A stretch of 64,000 nucleotides of DNA, taken from assembly GCA_905331475.1 (NCBI GenBank), contig CAJNYU010000954.1, positions 1 to 64,000 on the forward strand. Direction: 5' to 3'. Source of the DNA: Rotaria socialis. Its lineage: Eukaryota; Rotifera; Eurotatoria; Philodinida; Philodinidae. Below, one piece after another: positions 61,553-64,000 of this stretch. Numbering within the stretch: the first letter of the stretch is position 1; every line of letters begins with the position of its first letter. Made by a program: the position numbers and the translations under genes. The notes under the pieces are model-generated. The model saw nothing but the letters and a program-made list of their open reading frames with translations. It had not been told where the DNA came from and made no database searches.

Positions 61553-63882
61553 ATGGCCCAATCATCCTTTCCTTTTTTACTTTCGTCCTCTGCATCTTGC
61601 CGTCGTTTGGTCAGTCTAATAGCAATTATACTTTTAAATCCATTGCCTATTATCTATGCGGCACCTACCAAAAAAGCTACCAATGATGTAACAGCAGTAC
61701 AACGACTAAAACGACAAACTTTTTCCAACGATGATGTCGACGTTAATTTAGCTGAATCCAGTGAATACCCTTTTGTATCTGAACAAGATATTGTTTTTGA
61801 AGGATTATTAGGTTTGAAAATATTTTTTCTTGCTATAAAAATACGAAAAATAAATAAATCGAAATTTACTTTATTTACAGGCTGCAAGTACGATTATGAT
61901 ATATGTAATAAAAATGAAGCCTGTTATGATGGTAAGTTTTCGTCATAGAATACATCGGAAAAAAATCTTCTCAGAAAAATAACTAATTTCAAATTTTTGG
62001 AAAAAAAATAAAGTAAAACATTTCAAATTTCTACTAGGTTAATAATTTAGCTACATATTAAGTCAAATAAAAATTTTCTTTCCCATGAGAACCTTCAAAA
62101 AACGTATTCTTTTGTTTTAAATACAAACGTATTGATCGCTGTAAATGCTCTTTTGTTGAAAATATGAATACCTCCGCTTTTATTGTGCTCAAGGCCAGGG
62201 GCCACGTGAAGGACCTAAGATTGACGGGGGGGGGGGGGGGGCGGGGGGGGTAAAAGGGTATTTTCAACAAAGTTTAGCAAAATAAGTACAGAAAATTTAC
62301 CCTTGTTGACGGAAAAAATTGAAAATTTTCAATTACTGGGGGGTTTACACTCTCCCCCCTCCCCCTCCCGGCTTCCACGGTCCCTGTTCAAGGTTGCTGA
62401 GTACAGATAAACGATATTAAATTCGGTACTCTTGAAAAAAAACTATAGACCATTAGTGATGAAGGCACGATTGATTAGTTTTCATGAATTGCAAAGAAAT
62501 ATGATGAAAACAATCGTACAAAAACAAAAAAACTCATTTGATTTCGTTGCTTAGATGATCTTTTTGGACAATGTTGGGATGGTAAAGGAACAGCACGCTC
62601 AGCATTTGCATTACAAGCCGGTGTCGATGGATTAACCGATGATAAAATTATTGCAATTGAACAAACGCTAGAGTTTTTACAGCGTTATGATCTAAACTGG
62701 AAAGATTATATGACACAATGTATTTTATCACATATATTATCTGCAGAAAATCAAATAACTCGAAATAGTTTGGAAAATTTTTATTATGATTGTTTACATA
62801 AAGATGAAGTCTTAGATGAATTAGAAGCTGCGAAAGAAGAAGATGTGTACCGTCGTCAATTAGAATTGTACCAACCAAACGAAAGTAAAATGGAAATTTA
62901 TTTATAATTCTTGAAAAACTAAAAAAATCTTTCGATTGTGTTTTTTTCTGTTTTAGATTCCTATTATAAAGATCCATATTTTCCTTCGACAAAATCGGAT
63001 AAAGCACTGATTCGTCTTAATAATGCATATAATGCTGTTCCAGTATTGATGGAATATGATGAATCAGATGAAGAATATGTTGAAGCAGCTCGTTTACTTC
63101 CAATAACTATTGGAATAGCAAAAGCAATAGCACAACAAAAAGAACAGGAACAATTAAAAAAGCTCCATCGTTTTAATACATACGTTTTAAATGATGATAA
63201 ACTTACATTTGACGAAAGACCAGCTAAACTAACTGAAGATGAGTCTATGATGCGTAATTAGAAAAAGAATTTTTCTGTTGAAAATCATATCTATTTTTGT
63301 GTATTTTCAGGCGAACCAACAAAAGTATCTGTACATACAAGTGAAGGTCATCCAGGTTTATTAGAAACATTACAAATCAATAATAATAAACAAGCATTTC
63401 CATTATTAGTTCAAAACGAAATGCGTAATGATCTCTTTTTGATATTGCCTTTTTTATATGCATTGCCTTTTTTGTTTTGTTTTGTTTTCTATTTCAGCCC
63501 GTATCATTCAAAAGAACAATAAGACAATCAACAAAAGTGATGCCGAACGTTATTTTGCAGTTGAGACAGCTCGAGGCTATATTATAATCAACCGAGAGTA
63601 TGCATATCATCATCTTGTTTTCTATTTTGTTTTTATCTTTATATATCTATCTATCTATGTAGTTTTAAAGATGCAATCGAAGGAGCTCGATTATTATCAC
63701 TTTTAGCACAAATGAATTCTTGGCCAGCAACTATTTTTACTGAACTTAAGTATGTTAAAAACTTATTACTAAATAATTATTCTATTTTCTTTTCTTTTCA
63801 AGTGCTGATCATCGTGTACTAACATTTCATGTGTTGGATAATGCCTATCAAATAAATGCAAGCAATGTTGCTAGTGCAGCTT
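61553..63882 (+). CDS. PTPRN: Receptor-type tyrosine phosphatase-like N (IA-2), 5' part
   Basis: Eight exons are visible (61553-61811, 61881-61931, 62555-62884, 62957-63253, 63311-63424, 63498-63597, 63663-63749, 63803-63882), and the gene runs off the window. A signal peptide (LVSLIAIILLNPLPIIYA) and a dibasic site (RLKRQTF) lead to the RESP18-type domain: CKYDYDICNKNEACYDD, DLFGQCWDGKGTARS, NWKDYMTQCILSHIL. Exons 6-8 encode the membrane-proximal ectodomain (ARGYIIINRD, GARLLSLLAQM, ADHRVLTFHVLDNAYQINA). IA-2 is a dense-core vesicle membrane protein with a catalytically inactive phosphatase domain, important for regulated secretion. The transmembrane and phosphatase-like parts lie beyond the right edge. 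The open frame extends slightly upstream only through a GTG, so the ATG at 61553 was chosen. Confidence 0.85.
62196..62386. mobile_element. hAT-like MITE in PTPRN intron 2
   Basis: The 191-bp insert begins CAGGGGCCACGTGAAGG; its other end, read on the minus strand, begins CAGGGACCGTGGAAGCC. The ends form imperfect inverted repeats. The flanks are CTCAAGGC and TTCAAGGT, a probable 8-bp target duplication with two differences. CAGGG termini and 8-bp duplications are typical of hAT elements. G-runs inside complete the picture; no coding capacity. Confidence 0.6.
62226..62250. repeat. G-homopolymer run
   Basis: Sixteen G, one C, then eight G, inside the hAT-like insert. The exact length is likely to be unreliable in the assembly. 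Confidence 0.85.
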
Positions 63883-64000
63883 GTAAGTAAATAGTTATTT
63901 TTAAGTATTATGCAAGTCTTTTTCTTAAAATAAAAAAAATAAAAACATTTCTTATGTTTAAATATGCAAATATGCGTGATATCGCTTTTGCGTAGAGGTA

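Noticed and set aside
63993..64000. Acceptor-like AG at the right edge as the next PTPRN exon
   Set aside because: Joining there would create an immediate stop in the open phase; the intron probably continues beyond the window.

Overview
This is a AT-rich, gene-dense animal nuclear window. Genes are broken by many short GT-AG introns (mostly 50-75 bp). I built exon models by hand from splice sites, reading frame and recalled protein families. The metazoan gene set (NCOR, KIF3A, HYLS1, PTPRN/IA-2, troponin T with an acidic tail), a TPR protein with a degenerate ADP-ribosyltransferase-like region, and splice-acceptor-like sites just upstream of most start codons suggest a protostome, most likely a bdelloid rotifer. 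The organism call is inference.

Layout. 1-1.86 kb: only weak coding remnants. 1.86-3.25 kb (-): a Maf nucleotide pyrophosphatase 44 bp downstream of a phytol/dolichol-kinase-like membrane protein, either an operon-like pair or one spliced fusion. 4.5-9.1 kb (-): EFL1, 18 exons, a GTPase of late 60S ribosome maturation. 9.4-10.3 kb (-): NDUFS7 of complex I. 10.8-11.2 kb (+): a small cysteine-containing membrane protein. 11.2-13.9 kb: mostly empty, with a possible OTU-like scrap. 13.9-14.6 kb (+): an orphan glycosylated type I membrane protein. 14.7-15.9 kb (-): troponin T, whose start codon is split by an intron. 16.4-16.9 kb (-): a proline-rich orphan. 17.3-19.7 kb (-): two tandem PHPT1 (phosphohistidine phosphatase) genes, one using a GC donor. 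19.9-25.2 kb (-): KIF3A. 25.9-38.8 kb (-): a 30-exon NCOR/SMRT co-repressor.

The 38.8-52.4 kb part is gene-poor. It holds an intronless TPR protein with a probably dead ART-like domain (42.0-44.1 kb, -), a cytochrome P450 (47.0-49.1 kb, +), and two copies of a dispersed repeat, one with matching inverted ends. Each copy contains one undetermined base. 52.4-54.5 kb (+): a leucine-rich-repeat membrane receptor. 55.2-56.1 kb (+): a small orphan. 56.2-57.6 kb (-): HYLS1, divergent from RPAP3 (58.2-59.7 kb, +). 61.6 kb to the right edge (+): the 5' part of PTPRN/IA-2, with a hAT-like miniature element in one intron.

Several genes share themes without forming a pathway cluster: cilia and centrioles (KIF3A, HYLS1), assembly machines (EFL1 for ribosomes, RPAP3 for R2TP/RNA polymerase), and secretory granules (PTPRN). 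I saw no tRNA, rRNA, CRISPR array or intact autonomous transposon.
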